In this document: in pieces, positions 20,116 through 30,980 of the stretch
Position numbering within the stretch: position 1 is the stretch's first letter
Layout of the letters: every line of letters starts with the position of its first letter
Origin: Betaproteobacteria bacterium
GTDB lineage: Bacteria > Pseudomonadota > Gammaproteobacteria > Burkholderiales > Casimicrobiaceae
Assembly: GCA_016861105.1 (NCBI GenBank)
Contig: BOKS01000002.1
Coordinates: 1 to 64,000 of the forward strand
Length of the DNA stretch: 64,000 bases
Direction of reading: 5' to 3'
The notes under the pieces: model-generated
What the model was told of the DNA's origin: nothing
Database searches by the model: none
Seen by the model: only the letters and a program-made list of their open reading frames with translations
Translations under genes and position numbers: made by a program

Positions 20116-22629
20116 ATGCGCACGCTCGCCCTCGGCCTCCGCATGCTGCGGCGCGACTGGCGCGCCGGCGAGTTGCGCGTCCTCGTGGCGGCGCTCGTGC
20201 TGGCCGTCGCCAGCGTCGGAACGGTCGGGTTCTTCGCCGACCGCGTGAAGGGCGCGCTCACGCGGCAGGCGAACCTGCTGCTCGGCGGCGACCTGATGAT
20301 CACCGGCGATCGCCCGCTGCCGGCCGCGTTCGCGGAGCGCGCGCGCGCGGACGGGCTCGCGACCACGCCGGTGATCCGCTTCAACAGCATGGTGCAGCGC
20401 GCCGACGTGCCCGCGGACGGCGCCGCGGCGATCCTCACCGACGTGAAGGCGGTCGGTGCCGGCTATCCGCTGCGCGGCAGCGTCACGCTCGTCGGCGGCG
20501 AGGGGCGCGAGGATCGCGTCGCCGCGGGCATCCCGCCGCCCGGCGCGGCGTGGGCGGACGTGCGCCTCGCGCAGCGGCTCGGCATCGGCAAGGGCGCGCG
20601 ACTGTCGGTCGGCGAAACCACGATCGTGGTCGGCGAGATCCTGCGCTCCGAGCCCGAGGTCGCCGGCGTCGTGTTCTCGCTCGGGCCGAAGCTGCTGATG
20701 AATCTCGACGACGTGCCGGCGACGAACCTGCTGCAGCCCGGCAACCGGGCTTCGCACCGCCTGCTGGTCGCCGCGCCCGGCGAGGCGGCGCTCGAGCGCT
20801 ACCGGCGGTGGCTGGGCGGCGAGCTGAAGGCGGGGCAGCGCATGGAAAACGTGCGTGACCTGCGGCCCGAGGTGCGGCAGACGCTGGAGCGGGCCGAGAA
20901 GTTCCTCGGGCTCGCCGCGCTGGTGGCCGTCCTGCTCGCGGCGGTGGCGATCGCGCTGGCCGCCTCGCGTTACCTGCGGCGCCATCTGGACGCCGCGGCG
21001 ATGATGCGCTGCTTCGGCGCCTCGCGCGGGCGCACGCTCGCGCTCTTCGCGCTGCAGTTCCTCGTGCTCGGCGTCGCGGCGTGCGCGGCCGGCGTGCTCG
21101 TCGCGCTCGGCGGACAGGCGCTGCTCGTCGGCACGCTGTCGAGCCTGATGGACGCGGGCCTGCCGGCCCCGACGTGGGGACCGGCGCTCGCCTCGTTCGC
21201 GACCGGCCTCCTGCTGCTGTTCGGTTTCGCGCTCCCCCCGCTGGTCGCGCTGTCCGGCGTGCCGCCGCTGCGCGTGCTGCGCCGCGACCTGCCGCGCCCG
21301 AAGGTCGCCGGCGTGCTCGCCTACGCGCTGGGCGCGGCGACGGTGGCGATGCTGATCGCGTGGCAGGCGCGGGAGGCGCAGGCGGGCGCGATCATGGTGG
21401 GCGGCGTGGGGGCGCTGCTGCTCGTGGCGGCGCTCGCCGCCTGGGGGCTGATCGTGCTGCTGAAGCGGCTGCCGCAGCGTGGCGTGTCGTGGCGCTTCGG
21501 GCTCGCCAACCTCTCGCGGCGCCGCTTCGCCTCGTCGCTGCAGATCGGCGCGCTCGCCCTGGGGCTGATGGCGCTGCTGCTGCTCACGCTCGTCCGCGGC
21601 GACCTCATGCAGGCGTGGCGCGCCAACCTGCCGCCCGACGCCCCGAACCAGTTCCTCGTCAACGTGCTGCCCGACCAGGCCGCGGACGCGCGCGCGACGC
21701 TCTCGCAGCGCTTCGGGCGCGACATCGCGTTCTCGCCGATGGTGCGCGGTCGCCTGGTGGAGGTCAACGGCCAGGCGCTCGACACGACGCGGTTCGCCGA
21801 CGCGCGCGCGCGCCGGCTGGCGGAGCGCGAGTTCAATCTCTCCTGGACCGACGCGCTGCCCGGTGGCAACCGCGTCGTCGCCGGACGCTTCTGGCCGCCG
21901 GGCGCGCGCGGCGCCGAGCAGGGCATGTCGCTGGAGGACGGCATCGCCGAGTCGCTCGGCGTGCGGCTCGGCGATGCGCTCACGTTCGACGTGGCAGGCG
22001 CGCGCGTCACCGCGAAGGTCACCAGCCTGCGCAAGGTCGACTGGGACAGCTTCCGCGTGAACTTCTTCGCGCTGTTCCCGCCCGGCCCGCTCGACGACAA
22101 GCCGGTGTCGTACATCGCGGCGTTCCGCGCGCCGGACACCGACCACGGCTGGCTCGCGCCGCTCGTGCAGAAGCACCCGAACATCCTCGCGATCGACGTC
22201 GGCGAGCTGATGCGGCAGGTGCAGGGCATCGTCGACCGCGTGTCGCGCGCGATCGAGTTCGTCTTCCTGTTCACGCTGGCCGGAGGCCTGCTCGTGCTGC
22301 AGGCCGCGGTGGCCGCGACGCAGGACGAGCGCCGCTTCGACGCCGCGGTGCTGCGCACGCTGGGCGCGTCGCGCCGCCAGCTGCAGTCGGCGCAGGTCGC
22401 GGAGTTCCTGCTGCTCGGTGCGCTCGCCGGGCTGGTCGCTGCCGCCGGGGCGACCGCGATCGGCTGGGCGCTGTCCGACCGCGTGTTCCGCATCCCGTTC
22501 CAGGCGAATCCGCTGGTGTGGCTCTACGGCGTCGGCGGCGGTGCGCTGGCCGTCGCGTTCGCCGGCTGGCTCGGGACCCGCAACACGGTGCGCCAGCCGC
22601 CGCTGGCGGTCATCCGCCAGCTCGGATGA
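20116..22629 (+). CDS. FtsX-like ABC transporter permease (YbbP-like)
   Basis: Large FtsX/MacB-like permease with multiple TM segments, directly downstream of the ATPase; RRFDAAVLRTLGASRRQL motif. Confidence 0.9.
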   Translation: MRTLALGLRMLRRDWRAGELRVLVAALVLAVASVGTVGFFADRVKGALTRQANLLLGGDLMITGDRPLPAAFAERARADGLATTPVIRFNSMVQRADVPADGAAAILTDVKAVGAGYPLRGSVTLVGGEGREDRVAAGIPPPGAAWADVRLAQRLGIGKGARLSVGETTIVVGEILRSEPEVAGVVFSLGPKLLMNLDDVPATNLLQPGNRASHRLLVAAPGEAALERYRRWLGGELKAGQRMENVRDLRPEVRQTLERAEKFLGLAALVAVLLAAVAIALAASRYLRRHLDAAAMMRCFGASRGRTLALFALQFLVLGVAACAAGVLVALGGQALLVGTLSSLMDAGLPAPTWGPALASFATGLLLLFGFALPPLVALSGVPPLRVLRRDLPRPKVAGVLAYALGAATVAMLIAWQAREAQAGAIMVGGVGALLLVAALAAWGLIVLLKRLPQRGVSWRFGLANLSRRRFASSLQIGALALGLMALLLLTLVRGDLMQAWRANLPPDAPNQFLVNVLPDQAADARATLSQRFGRDIAFSPMVRGRLVEVNGQALDTTRFADARARRLAEREFNLSWTDALPGGNRVVAGRFWPPGARGAEQGMSLEDGIAESLGVRLGDALTFDVAGARVTAKVTSLRKVDWDSFRVNFFALFPPGPLDDKPVSYIAAFRAPDTDHGWLAPLVQKHPNILAIDVGELMRQVQGIVDRVSRAIEFVFLFTLAGGLLVLQAAVAATQDERRFDAAVLRTLGASRRQLQSAQVAEFLLLGALAGLVAAAGATAIGWALSDRVFRIPFQANPLVWLYGVGGGALAVAFAGWLGTRNTVRQPPLAVIRQLG

Positions 22630-23030
22630 CGACACAGGCAGCGCCGGACGCGCAGGCGGCAACGCCGTTCGCCCGGCTCGGCGGCGAGGAGGGCGTGCGC
22701 GCGCTGGTCGACCGCTTCTACGACCTGATGGACCTCGAGCCCGAGTTCGCCCCGCTGCGCGCCGTGCACGGGGCCTCGCTCGCGCACGCGCGCGACAAGC
22801 TGCACCTGTTCCTGTGCGGCTGGCTCGGCGGCCCGCCGCTGTACGCGAGCCGGTACGGCCATCCGCGCCTGCGTTCGCGGCACCTGCCGTTTCCGATCGG
22901 GGCGCGCGAGCGCGACCAGTGGGTCGCCTGCATGGCGCGCGCGCTCGACGACGCCGGCGGCCCGGACGACCTCAAGGCGCCGCTGATGGAGGCCTTCGCC
23001 GGGACCGCCGACTGGATGGTGAACCGCTGA
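22626..23030 (+). CDS. Group 2 truncated hemoglobin
   Basis: PFARLGGEEGVRALVDRFYDLMDLEPEFAPLRAVHG...KLHLFLCGWLGGPPLYASRYGHPRLRSRHLPFPIG; ATGA overlap with the permease stop. Confidence 0.92.
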   Translation: MTTQAAPDAQAATPFARLGGEEGVRALVDRFYDLMDLEPEFAPLRAVHGASLAHARDKLHLFLCGWLGGPPLYASRYGHPRLRSRHLPFPIGARERDQWVACMARALDDAGGPDDLKAPLMEAFAGTADWMVNR

Positions 23031-23055
23031 TCGGCACGGCGCGCCGCGCGGGCCG

Positions 23056-24225
23056 TCACTTGCCCGCGAGCACCGACTCGCGCGACCAGCGCCGCGCGAC
23101 GCCGGCGAGCGCGAGCGCGATCAGCAGCAGCGGGAGGAGCCACGACAGCGCGTAGTCGGCCGGCGCGATCCCCTCGCCGCGCAGCGCGCGGTTGAGCAGC
23201 GCGTACTGGCCGGACACGGGGACGAGCGCGATCCAGTCGGGCTCGCGGCGCTGCGCGAACAGCTGCACCGCCGGGATCAGGGCGACGACGAACATGAACA
23301 CGGACACGTTCGCCTGCGCCTCCTTGAACGTGCGCCCGCGCGCGCCGACCCACAGCAGCACGGCGGGCATCAGCGCGATCATCGGCAGCAGGATCGCCAC
23401 GAAGCGGCCCAGCTCCCCCGCGCCGAAGAGGAACGGGATGCCGACCGGCGGCAACGGCGCGAACGACAGCGTCGCCCAGAACCCGGCGAGCGTCACCAGC
23501 ACCACGGCCGCGTTGAACGCCGCCGTCGCCAGCCACTTGCCTGCGACGAGCTCGAGCGGCGTCGCCGGGGTCGTGAGCAGCGGCTCGAGCGACTGGCGCT
23601 CGCGCTCGCCGGCCGTCGCGTCCAGCGCCACCGCCATGCCGCCCATGATCGCGGCGAACAGGCCGTAGTAGGCGACGAGGAACAGGACGAGCGCGCCGGA
23701 CTGCTGCGGCGTGGCGAGGTTCACCGTCCGCACGTCGAGGGGTGCGCCGACCTCCGGCGCGACGCCGCGCAGCAGCAGGCGCATGCGGCCCCACTGGGCG
23801 CCGTAGGCGCGCAGCAGCGTCTCGGCCTGGTCGATCGATGCGCGCGAGCGGTCGCGCGAGCGGTCGAAGACGAGCCGCACGACGCCCGCGCGCCCGGCCT
23901 CGACGTCGCCGGGGAACGCCGGGTCCACCACGAGCACCACGTCGAGCTCGCCGGCGCGCACGCGGGCCTCGTAGTCGTCGGGCGCCGCGGCGATGCGCAC
24001 CTGCTCGCGTTCGAGAAACGCCACCAGCGCGGGCGCGTGCTCGGCGCCATGGACGGGAAGCGCGAGGTCGCGCGCGGCGCGCGCCTGCTGCGCCATGAGG
24101 TTGAAGATCAGCATCAGGAAGATCGGGCCGGCGAGCGCGGCGGTCGCCAGCGTGACCAGCAGCGTGCGCCGTTCGCGCAGCGTGTCGACCGCCTCCTTCG
24201 CGGCGACGGCGAGGACGCGGTTCAC
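23056..24225 (-). CDS. ABC-2 type permease, NatB-like exporter subunit
   Basis: VLAVAAKEAVDTLRERRTLLVTL; GERERQSLEPLLTTPATPLELVAGKWLAT; multiple TMs. Confidence 0.88.
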   Translation of the reverse strand: MNRVLAVAAKEAVDTLRERRTLLVTLATAALAGPIFLMLIFNLMAQQARAARDLALPVHGAEHAPALVAFLEREQVRIAAAPDDYEARVRAGELDVVLVVDPAFPGDVEAGRAGVVRLVFDRSRDRSRASIDQAETLLRAYGAQWGRMRLLLRGVAPEVGAPLDVRTVNLATPQQSGALVLFLVAYYGLFAAIMGGMAVALDATAGERERQSLEPLLTTPATPLELVAGKWLATAAFNAAVVLVTLAGFWATLSFAPLPPVGIPFLFGAGELGRFVAILLPMIALMPAVLLWVGARGRTFKEAQANVSVFMFVVALIPAVQLFAQRREPDWIALVPVSGQYALLNRALRGEGIAPADYALSWLLPLLLIALALAGVARRWSRESVLAGK

Positions 24226-24241
24226 GGCCGGAGCGCGCCGG

Positions 24242-24985
24242 TCATGCCGCGAGTCCCTCGCCGGAGCCCAGCAGGCCGACGAAGGCGTCCTCGAGCGAGG
24301 CGGCCCCGGAGAGCGCGAGCAGCTCGGCCGCCGTGCCCGCCGCGACGACGCGCCCGCGGCCGAGGATCACGATGCGGTCGCACAGCGCCGCGACCTCCTG
24401 CATGACGTGCGAGCTGAACAGCAGGCACTTGCCCTGCGCCCGCAGCGCCTTGAGCTGCGCGCGCAGGCTGCGCACGCTCATGATGTCGAGCCCGTTCGTG
24501 GGCTCGTCCAGCAGGATCGTGTCGGGGTCGTGCACGAGCGCGCGGGCGATCGCGGTCTTCATCTTCTCGCCCTGCGAGAAGCCCTGCGCCGGCCGGTCGG
24601 CGATCGCGGCGAGCCCCATCGTGTCGACGAGCGTCGCGATGCGCCGGTCGAGCACGTCCGCGGCGATGCCGTGCAGGCGGCCGTAGTAGCGGATGTTCTC
24701 GCGCGCGGTGAGGCGCGGATACAGCCCGCGCGCATCGGAGAGCACGCCGATGCGGCGCCGCACCGCGCGCCGGTCGGCCACGACGTCGAGGCCGCCGATG
24801 CGGGCCCGGCCGGCATCGGGGACGACCAGCGTGGCCAGCATCCGCAGCAGCGTGGTCTTCCCGGCCCCGTTGGGCCCGAGCAGCCCGGTGATCTCGCCGT
24901 CCGCCGCGACGAACGACACGCCGTCGACCGCCTGCACCTCGCGGCGCCTGCCGAACGCCTTCGCGAGACCGTCGACGGCGATCAC
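24242..24985 (-). CDS. ABC transporter ATP-binding protein, NatA-like
   Basis: [45 protein letters not shown] start overlaps the upstream hydrolase stop. Confidence 0.9.
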   Translation of the reverse strand: MIAVDGLAKAFGRRREVQAVDGVSFVAADGEITGLLGPNGAGKTTLLRMLATLVVPDAGRARIGGLDVVADRRAVRRRIGVLSDARGLYPRLTARENIRYYGRLHGIAADVLDRRIATLVDTMGLAAIADRPAQGFSQGEKMKTAIARALVHDPDTILLDEPTNGLDIMSVRSLRAQLKALRAQGKCLLFSSHVMQEVAALCDRIVILGRGRVVAAGTAAELLALSGAASLEDAFVGLLGSGEGLAA

Positions 24986-26481
24986 GGCGCCGGCCCCAGC
25001 CGGCCGGTCCACAGCGGCGGGCGCTTCGCGTTCGCGAAGCGCTCGATGCACGCGGACGGCAGCGTGTCGAAGCCCGCGCGGTCGACGAAGGCGGCGACGA
25101 GCCGCGGGCCGCACGCGTGCGGCGAGACGATGTGGCCGTAGCCTGCCGCCACGACGTGGCGATGGTTGGCGAGCGTGCGTCCGACCTCCTCGGCGTACGC
25201 CGGCGGCGTGACGGGATCGAGCGCGCCGGAGAGCATCAGGATCGGCAGGTCGGAGGCGACCGGCGTCGCGTGGCCGTCCGCCGCGTCGCCCCGCGGCCAG
25301 ACGTCGCAGACGTCCAGCGCGGCGCGCGCGAGCCGACCCGCGCGCAGCGCCGCGAGCGCCGCGCGCTCGCCTGCCGTCACGCGCGGCGCGTCTTCCGCGC
25401 AGGTGACCGCGTAGTGCAGCGCGACGTCGACCTGCTCGGCGAGATCGCTGCCGACGAGCTGCGCCGTGGCGAACAGCGGCGCGAAGTCGCCGTCCGCCGC
25501 GCGGGCGAGGATCGCGGGGATCAGGCCGGCGAGCTCGGGAACGTAGGTGAGCGGATGCAGGCCGGCGAGCAGCGCGTCGAAGGTCAGCGTCACCGTTTGC
25601 GTCACGCCGGTGCGCGGCTCGGCGACGACGACCTCGCGTCCCGCCGGGCCGAGCGAGGCGCGCAGCGCCTCGAGCGTCGCCGCGGGATCGGCCCGCGACG
25701 CCGCGCACGCGGGTGCGTCGCGGCAGGCCGCGAAGACCGCTTCGAGCGCGCGCTCGCGCGTGCGCCAGACGTCGAGGGAGATGCGCATCGACGGCGGCGC
25801 CACGCCGTCGAGGATCGCGCTGCGCACGCGCCCGGGGTGGCGACGGACGTACTCGAGCGCGACGCGCGAGCCGTAGCTCCCGCCCCACAGGTTCCACTTC
25901 GCGACGCCGAGCGCCTCGCGCACCGCCTCCAGGTCGGCGATCCACGCGGCCGTCGTGTAGTGCGCGAGGTCCACGCCGCGGGCGGCGAGCTCGGCGACGC
26001 AGGCGCGCGCCTTGGGCAGCGGGTCGACGTCGAGCGCTTCGTCGGCGTCGTCGCCGGGCTCGAACGCCGCGCAGTCGAGCGGCGCGCTGCGTCCCGTGCC
26101 GCGCTGGTCGACGAGCACGATGTCGCGGGTGCGGCGCACCTCGACGAGCCGGGACGCGAACGCCGCGAGCGACGACGCGGCCTGGCCGGGGCCGCCGGCG
26201 AGGATCAGCAGCGGATCGGGCTTCGGCGACAGCGTGTTGGCGCGCAGGACGGCGACGTGGAGCCCGATCGTGCGGCCGCCGGGCCTGCCGCGATCCTCGG
26301 GGACGTCGAGCGTGGCGCACTGCGCCGCCGTCGCGAGCCGCGGCAGCCGGCAGTCGGCGAGCGCGAGGCGATCGCCGCGCGGCGCGTCGTTCGAGCAGGA
26401 CGCGAGCAGCGTCGCGGCCGCGGCCAGCGCGACGCGCGCTGCGCGGCGCCTCGCGCGCGCCCGCCCGTTCCCCTCGATCAT
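24982..26481 (-). CDS. Alpha/beta hydrolase, TAP-like C-terminal domain (secreted peptidase-like lipoprotein)
   Basis: Lipobox [58 protein letters not shown]-terminal [22 protein letters not shown]. Confidence 0.88.
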   Translation of the reverse strand: MIEGNGRARARRRAARVALAAAATLLASCSNDAPRGDRLALADCRLPRLATAAQCATLDVPEDRGRPGGRTIGLHVAVLRANTLSPKPDPLLILAGGPGQAASSLAAFASRLVEVRRTRDIVLVDQRGTGRSAPLDCAAFEPGDDADEALDVDPLPKARACVAELAARGVDLAHYTTAAWIADLEAVREALGVAKWNLWGGSYGSRVALEYVRRHPGRVRSAILDGVAPPSMRISLDVWRTRERALEAVFAACRDAPACAASRADPAATLEALRASLGPAGREVVVAEPRTGVTQTVTLTFDALLAGLHPLTYVPELAGLIPAILARAADGDFAPLFATAQLVGSDLAEQVDVALHYAVTCAEDAPRVTAGERAALAALRAGRLARAALDVCDVWPRGDAADGHATPVASDLPILMLSGALDPVTPPAYAEEVGRTLANHRHVVAAGYGHIVSPHACGPRLVAAFVDRAGFDTLPSACIERFANAKRPPLWTGRLGPAP

Positions 26482-26621
26482 GGCGCCGGATGGTAGCAAA
26501 CGGTGCCGGCACGGCAGCGACGGGCCGCGACGGCCGGCGGCCGGGCGCGACCGGCTGGCGCCGGCGGGCGCGGACGGCAGGTGTAGCATCCTCGACACTT
26601 CCGCTGCAATTCCGTCCGCCC

Positions 26622-27479
26622 ATGCACGCGCGCGACCTCGAGCCCGGCATCGTCACCGACCTCAGGGACCGGCTGACCTACGGCGGCTACCTGCGCCTCG
26701 ACCTCGTGCTCGCGGCGCAGCAGCCGCTGTCCGGCGGCGCGGGCGGGGCGCCGCGGCACGACGAGATGCTGTTCATCGTCCAGCACCAGGTCTCCGAGCT
26801 GTGGATGAAGCTGATGATCCACGAGCTCGCGGCGGCCATCCGGCACGTCCAGCGCGACGCCCTCGGCGAGAACTCCAAGATCCTCGCGCGCGTGAAGCTG
26901 ATCCAGCGGCAGCTGTTCGACATGTGGGCCGTGTTGGAGACGCTGACGCCCTCGGAGTACGACGCGTTCCGCCCGTCGCTGGGCACGTCGTCGGGCTTCC
27001 AGTCCGCGCAGTACCGCGCGATCGAGTTCCTGCTGGGCAACAAGCAGGCGGCGATGCTCGACGTCTTCCGCCACGACCCGCAGGCGCACGCCGAGCTCGA
27101 GCGGCTGCTGCACGCGCGCTCGCTCTACGACGAGTTCCTCGGCCACCTCGCGCGCCGCGGCCTGCCGGTGCCCGCGGCGGTGCTGGAGCGCGACTTCAGC
27201 CAGCCCTACGTCCGGCACCCCGACCTCGTGCCCGTGTTCAAGACCGTCTACGACGACCCCGGGCACTGGTGGGACGCCTACGACATGTGCGAGAAGCTCG
27301 TGGACGTCGAGGAGGGCTTCCAGCTCTGGCGCTTCCGGCACATGAAGACCGTCGAGCGGATCATCGGCCACAAGCCGGGGACCGGCGGCTCGTCGGGAGT
27401 CGGCTTCCTGCGCAAGGCGCTCGACATCGCGTTCTTCCCCGAGCTGATCGACGTCCGCACCCAGATCGGCCGGCGCTGA
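26622..27479 (+). CDS. kynA: Tryptophan 2,3-dioxygenase
   Basis: [20 protein letters not shown]...[24 protein letters not shown]...[25 protein letters not shown]. Confidence 0.95.
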   Translation: MHARDLEPGIVTDLRDRLTYGGYLRLDLVLAAQQPLSGGAGGAPRHDEMLFIVQHQVSELWMKLMIHELAAAIRHVQRDALGENSKILARVKLIQRQLFDMWAVLETLTPSEYDAFRPSLGTSSGFQSAQYRAIEFLLGNKQAAMLDVFRHDPQAHAELERLLHARSLYDEFLGHLARRGLPVPAAVLERDFSQPYVRHPDLVPVFKTVYDDPGHWWDAYDMCEKLVDVEEGFQLWRFRHMKTVERIIGHKPGTGGSSGVGFLRKALDIAFFPELIDVRTQIGRR

Positions 27480-27666
27480 CGCTGCGCGTCAGGTCCGGAC
27501 CGTGCCGGCGGCCGTCCTACGGTCCGGCCGCAGTCCGCCGGCGTTGATCTGGCGCATTGTCGCCGACGGACGGTCGGGTAGCATGCGCGCACGTTTTTCG
27601 CTTGAACCCCTCCGAACGGCCGCCGCGGGAATCCCCGCCGGGCCCCATCGCCTGTCGAGATTCCCG

Positions 27667-27921
27667 ATGCAAGCCATCGATCTGCAGTTGCGCTCCGCCC
27701 TCGCGTTCGCCTACGCGTTCGTCATCGCGCGCGTCGTCGCCGCCGCGGCCTCCGGCGCCGAGGTCAACGTCGTGGCGGTGCTCGCCACCTACCTGCTGCT
27801 CGGCGGCGTGGCAGTCGTCCTGCGCGGCACGACGCCGGCCGACACCGACGTCAAGCAGGCGCGCACGATGGCGTTCGTCACGCTCGGCGCGCTGGCGGCC
27901 ACGGCGCCCGCGTTCTGGTAG
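27667..27921 (+). CDS. Small membrane protein
   Basis: 84-aa ORF with two or three hydrophobic segments (VNVVAVLATYLLLGGVAVVLRG, MAFVTLGALAATAPAFW). Confidence 0.6.
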   Translation: MQAIDLQLRSALAFAYAFVIARVVAAAASGAEVNVVAVLATYLLLGGVAVVLRGTTPADTDVKQARTMAFVTLGALAATAPAFW

Positions 27922-27951
27922 CGGCGTCGCGGCGTTTGCCGGCCCGGCCGC

Positions 27952-28299
27952 TCACTCGCCGCCCGCGGGTCCCCAGAACACGACCCACGTGACGAAGTCG
28001 TCGCCGAAGCCCTCGAAGCGGTGCGCGACGCCAGCGGGCACGAAGAACGCGGAGCCCGGCGCGAATGCGTGGCGCGTGCCGGCGACGACGAACTCGCCGC
28101 GGCCGCAGACCACGAAGTAGAGCTCGTCCTGCTCGTGCGGCGCCTGCGGGTCGTGGCCGCGCGGCGCGTAGAGCTCGACCGACATCGTGCCGTGCGCGAA
28201 GGCGCGCACGAAGCGCTCGCCCTGCGGCCAGCGCGCGCTCGGCGGTCCCGGCAGCCGGCGCAGCAATTCCTCGGCCGTCGCCTTCAGCGTGGCATCCAT
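27952..28299 (-). CDS. Cupin domain protein
   Basis: PHEQDELYFVVCGRGEFVVAGTRHAFAPGSAFFVPAGVAHRFEGF. Confidence 0.85.
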   Translation of the reverse strand: MDATLKATAEELLRRLPGPPSARWPQGERFVRAFAHGTMSVELYAPRGHDPQAPHEQDELYFVVCGRGEFVVAGTRHAFAPGSAFFVPAGVAHRFEGFGDDFVTWVVFWGPAGGE

Positions 28300-28399
28300 C
28301 GATGAGCTCCCGTCGGGGCTGGGTCGGCGCGGCAGCCTACGGGCGCGGCGGCGGCGCGTCAACCGGGCGGGACTGCCGCCGCCGTAGTATCGTCGACCC

Positions 28400-29626
28400 G
28401 TGCCGTCCACCGCCGATCCGCTCGACGCCGCGCTCGCCGCGCTCGGCCCGGCGCCGCTCGACGACGCGCGCCTGCGCGCGCACGTGTGGCCCCTGTTCGC
28501 GCGCGTGCTCGCGCGCAGTGCGCAGCGCGTCTACCTCGCGAACCACTCGCTCGGCCGGCCGCTGGATGCGATGGACGCGGACGTGCGCGAGGGACTCGCC
28601 GCCTGGTACGCCGACCTCGGCGGCGCGTGGTCCGCGTGGATGGCCGAGCACGATGCCCATCGCGCGCGGCTCGCACGGCTGCTCGGTGCCGCGCGGCCCG
28701 GTACGGTCGTGCCGCGCACGAGCGCGGCACAGGGCTTGCGGGCGGTCCTCAACAGCGCCGACGCGCCGCCGCGGGTGGTCGCCACGCGCGGCGAGTTCGA
28801 TTCGCTCGACGTCGTGCTGCGCGAGTACGCGAACCGCGGCCGGGTGCGCCTCGACCTCGTCGAGCCGGACGGCGACGGCGAGTTCCACGCCGAGGCGATC
28901 GTGCGCGCGATCGTGCCCGGGACCGGCCTCGTCGTGCTCTCGCAGGTGATGTTCCAGAGCGGCCAGGTGCTGCCGGAGCTCGGCGCGATCGTCGCGCACG
29001 CGCACCGCGTCGGGGCGCGCGTGCTGCTCGACGTCTACCACGCGCTCGGCGTGCTCCCGGTCGACGTCGCCGCGCTCGGCGTCGACTTCGCCGTCGGCGG
29101 CGCCTACAAGTACCTGCGCGGCGGCCCGGGCGCCTGCTTCCTGTACGTCGCGCCCGCGGTGCTCGACGCGGGCGTGCGCACGCTCGACATCGGCTGGTTC
29201 GCGAAGGAGGCGCCGTTCGGCTACGCCCGCCCCGATCCGCCGCGCCTCGCCGCCGGCGGCGACGCGTGGCTGGAGTCGACGCCGCCCGTGCTGACCTGGT
29301 ACCAGGCGCGCAGTGGCCAGCGCTTCACGCTGGGGATCGGCGTCGCGCGTCTGCGCGAGCACTCGCTGCGCCAGCAGCGCCGTCTCGTGGACCTCCTGGC
29401 GGAGCGCGGGATCGCGGGCGTCGGCGGCACGCCGGAGCGCGGGGCGTTCGTGGTCGTCCGGCGGTCGGATGCCGGCGCGGTGGCCGAGAAGCTGCGCGGA
29501 CAGGGCGTCGACGTCGACGCGCGCGGACGCTTCCTGCGCCTGTGTCCCGACGTGCTGACGGCCGACGAGGAGCTGGTGCACGCCGCGGGCGCGGTCGCCG
29601 CGGCCTGCGGCGGCGCGTGCGGCTGA
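28400..29626 (+). CDS. kynU: Kynureninase / class V aminotransferase-fold enzyme
   Basis: LANHSLGRPLDAMDADVREGLAAWY, LSQVMFQSGQVLPEL, YHALGVLPVDVAALGVDFAVGGAYKYLRGGPGACFLYV; near kynA. GTG start. Confidence 0.85.
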   Translation: MPSTADPLDAALAALGPAPLDDARLRAHVWPLFARVLARSAQRVYLANHSLGRPLDAMDADVREGLAAWYADLGGAWSAWMAEHDAHRARLARLLGAARPGTVVPRTSAAQGLRAVLNSADAPPRVVATRGEFDSLDVVLREYANRGRVRLDLVEPDGDGEFHAEAIVRAIVPGTGLVVLSQVMFQSGQVLPELGAIVAHAHRVGARVLLDVYHALGVLPVDVAALGVDFAVGGAYKYLRGGPGACFLYVAPAVLDAGVRTLDIGWFAKEAPFGYARPDPPRLAAGGDAWLESTPPVLTWYQARSGQRFTLGIGVARLREHSLRQQRRLVDLLAERGIAGVGGTPERGAFVVVRRSDAGAVAEKLRGQGVDVDARGRFLRLCPDVLTADEELVHAAGAVAAACGGACG

Positions 29627-29747
29627 GGCGGACGCCACGCAGTCCCGCAACGCCCCGTGCGCGTGCGGCAGCGGCCGCGCCCACAAGCGCTGCTGCGGCG
29701 CCCTCGCGTCCGCGCATGCCGGTGGCAGCGCGCTTCCGCCGCCGGTC

Positions 29748-30980
29748 GTGCAGACGCTCGCCGCGGCGCTCGCGGCGCACCGCGAGCACCGCTTCGCGGC
29801 CGCCCGCGACGGCTACGTCGCCGCATTGCGCGTCGTGCCCGCACTGGCCGACGCGCTCCACATGCTGGGCGTCGTGCACCTGCAGACCGGCGAGCCGGCA
29901 CGGGCCGTCGCGCTCCTGCTGCGCGCCGCCGAGGCGTTCGACTGGAACGTGCCGGCCGTTCGCCACAACCTGCGCCTCGCGCTCGCCGCGCTGCTCGCGG
30001 ATCCCTCGGTGGCGCACCCCTGGGCGACGTGGCTCGCCTACCGCGAGGCCGTGGATGCCCGGCGGCGTCGCGCGCGCCCCTTCGCCGGGCGCATCAGCGT
30101 CGTCGTCCCGGCGTTCAATCACGCGCAGTGGGTCGGCGAGGCGCTGGACTCGCTGGCGACACAGACACGGCCCCCCGACGAGATCGTCGTCGTCGACGAC
30201 GGGTCGACCGACGGGACGGCGGAGCGGATCCGCGCGGCGCTGTCCCGCTGTCCGGGACGCCCCCGGTTCGTCTCCCGGTCCAACCGCGGGGCGGCCGCGA
30301 CGATCAACGAGGGGGTCGCCCTGACGAGCGGCGACTACGTCAACGTCCTCAACTCCGACGACCGGTTTCCGCCGACCCGCCTCGCCACGATGGCCGAGCA
30401 CGTGGCGGGCTGCGGTGCGGCCTGGGGATTCTCGCGCGCGACGTGCATCGGCGCGTCCGGCGAACCCGTGGCACCCGGCACCGCGGAGCGCTGCGACGCG
30501 ATCGCCGCGCTGATCGACGAGGTCGGGGCTGCGGCGAGTGTGGGCCTCGCGTTCCTGTCGGCCAATCCCGCGGTGTCGAGCGGCAGCCTGTTCTTCGCAC
30601 GGACGCTCCACGAGCGCCTCGGCGGGTTCGCCGACCTGCGCTACAACCACGACTGGGACTTCTGCCTGCGCGCGAGCCTGCTCGCCGAGCCGGTGTTCGT
30701 CGCGCGTGCCGAGTACGACTACCGGCTGCACGACGCCAACACGATCACGGGCGCGGGCGTGGCGGCCGCGGCCGAGGCCGCCCGGCTGTTCGAGCGCTTC
30801 CACGCGGCGGCCGCCGGAACCGCGGCGCCCGGGCAGCCGTTCGCGCCGGTCCCGGGCGTCTGGGGCGCGGCGTACTGGCTGCGCCTGCTGCAGGGCGGCC
30901 AGCCGGGCTTGCTTCCGCCGGACGTCCTGCGCGCGTGCGCGAAGGCGGCGACGCGGATCGCTGCCGGGATCGCGGCGTGA
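29748..30980 (+). CDS. TPR-containing family 2 glycosyltransferase; same-frame SEC-C motif upstream of the predicted start
   Basis: TPR-like LHMLGVVHLQTGEPARAVALLLRAAEAF, then GT2 ISVVVPAFNHAQWVGEALDSLATQTRPPDEIVVVDDGSTDGTAE. The frame also encodes NAPCACGSGRAHKRCCG upstream. Confidence 0.82.
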   Translation: MQTLAAALAAHREHRFAAARDGYVAALRVVPALADALHMLGVVHLQTGEPARAVALLLRAAEAFDWNVPAVRHNLRLALAALLADPSVAHPWATWLAYREAVDARRRRARPFAGRISVVVPAFNHAQWVGEALDSLATQTRPPDEIVVVDDGSTDGTAERIRAALSRCPGRPRFVSRSNRGAAATINEGVALTSGDYVNVLNSDDRFPPTRLATMAEHVAGCGAAWGFSRATCIGASGEPVAPGTAERCDAIAALIDEVGAAASVGLAFLSANPAVSSGSLFFARTLHERLGGFADLRYNHDWDFCLRASLLAEPVFVARAEYDYRLHDANTITGAGVAAAAEAARLFERFHAAAAGTAAPGQPFAPVPGVWGAAYWLRLLQGGQPGLLPPDVLRACAKAATRIAAGIAA

